Source: Balneolia bacterium
Lineage (GTDB): Bacteria; Bacteroidota; Rhodothermia; Balneolales; Cyclonatronaceae
Direction: 5' to 3'
Length of the DNA: 5,095 nucleotides
Assembly: GCA_003567135.1 (NCBI GenBank)
Contig: PXAI01000233.1
Span: 1 to 5,095, forward strand
Each line of letters opens with the position of its first letter. Within the stretch, counting starts at the first letter, position 1. A model generated the notes under the pieces. The model ran no database searches and was not told the DNA's origin. It was given only the letters and a program-made list of their open reading frames with translations. The position numbers and the translations under genes are program-made. Shown one piece after another: positions 4,941 to 5,095 of this stretch.

Positions 4941-5095
4941 ATGGCCAGAGATAATATTATAAAAGTAAGTATTGAAGATGAAATGCAGGCGTCGTACATC
5001 GATTATTCGATGTCTGTTATCGTATCACGTGCGCTGCCTGATGTTCGCGACGGACTGAAACCGGTTCACCGCCGGGTTCTTTACGGAATGAGCGA
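4941..5095 (+). CDS. gyrA: DNA gyrase subunit A, N-terminal part
   Basis: The first 51 residues of GyrA, the DNA-breaking subunit of gyrase, run off the window end. The sequence has IEDEMQASYIDYSMSVIVSR (11-30) and ALPDVRDGLKPVHRRVLYGM (31-50), the near-invariant opening of type IIA topoisomerase A subunits. The catalytic tyrosine and the classical quinolone-resistance positions lie further downstream and are not visible. ParC shares this motif, but the position 13 bases after gyrB supports GyrA. The spacer has at most a weak GAG at about -10, so translation may depend on coupling with gyrB. Nothing suggests truncation other than the window edge. Confidence 0.95.
   Translation, partial: MARDNIIKVSIEDEMQASYIDYSMSVIVSRALPDVRDGLKPVHRRVLYGMS

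Noticed and set aside
4941..5095. Topoisomerase IV subunit A (ParC) instead of GyrA
   Set aside because: The visible N-terminus is shared by both, but the gene follows a GyrB-type gene at 13 bases, which favours GyrA; only the C-terminal domain would settle it.

Overview
The window is chromosomal housekeeping DNA from a bacterium that I place in or near the Bacteroidota/Balneolota/Rhodothermota (FCB) group. Three things point there: the gene order rpmB–rpmG–small basic protein resembling the Bacteroidota family DUF4295 (bL38), the near absence of Shine-Dalgarno sequences in front of most genes, and AT-rich leaders. The genus cannot be fixed from this stretch. The close gyrB–gyrA pair and one recognisable Shine-Dalgarno sequence make a typical Bacteroides or Flavobacterium less likely than a Balneolota/Rhodothermota-like lineage; that placement is inference.

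Left arm (1–2482), all on the minus strand. Read in the direction of transcription, a promoter at 2528–2556 drives rpmB (bL28), rpmG (bL33) and a 56-residue DUF4295/bL38-like protein. A clear intrinsic terminator at 1772–1804 closes this operon. Next come a possible promoter and inverted repeat, a single-domain malic enzyme (476–1654), and after 74 bases the start of metH (cobalamin-dependent methionine synthase), which leaves the window at base 1. No terminator is visible between the malic enzyme gene and metH, so they may be co-transcribed, although their functions are not obviously linked.

Middle (2483–2995) is a 513-base divergent intergenic region. It holds the rpmB promoter with an upstream A-tract, a short heptamer tandem repeat, a cluster of small inverted repeats that looks like a dispersed intergenic repeat or a remnant, and the leader of gyrB. 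I see no convincing gene in it.

Right arm (2996–5095), plus strand, carries a complete gyrB (643 residues, without the large insertion of the gammaproteobacterial enzyme) followed after 13 bases by the start of gyrA, cut by the window end. Together they encode the two subunits of DNA gyrase.

I found no mobile element, CRISPR array, RNA gene or defence system. The item most worth a second look is the small bL38-like ribosomal protein gene: it is short, diverged from the family members I remember, easily missed by annotation, and has a hairpin and a Shine-Dalgarno sequence just upstream.
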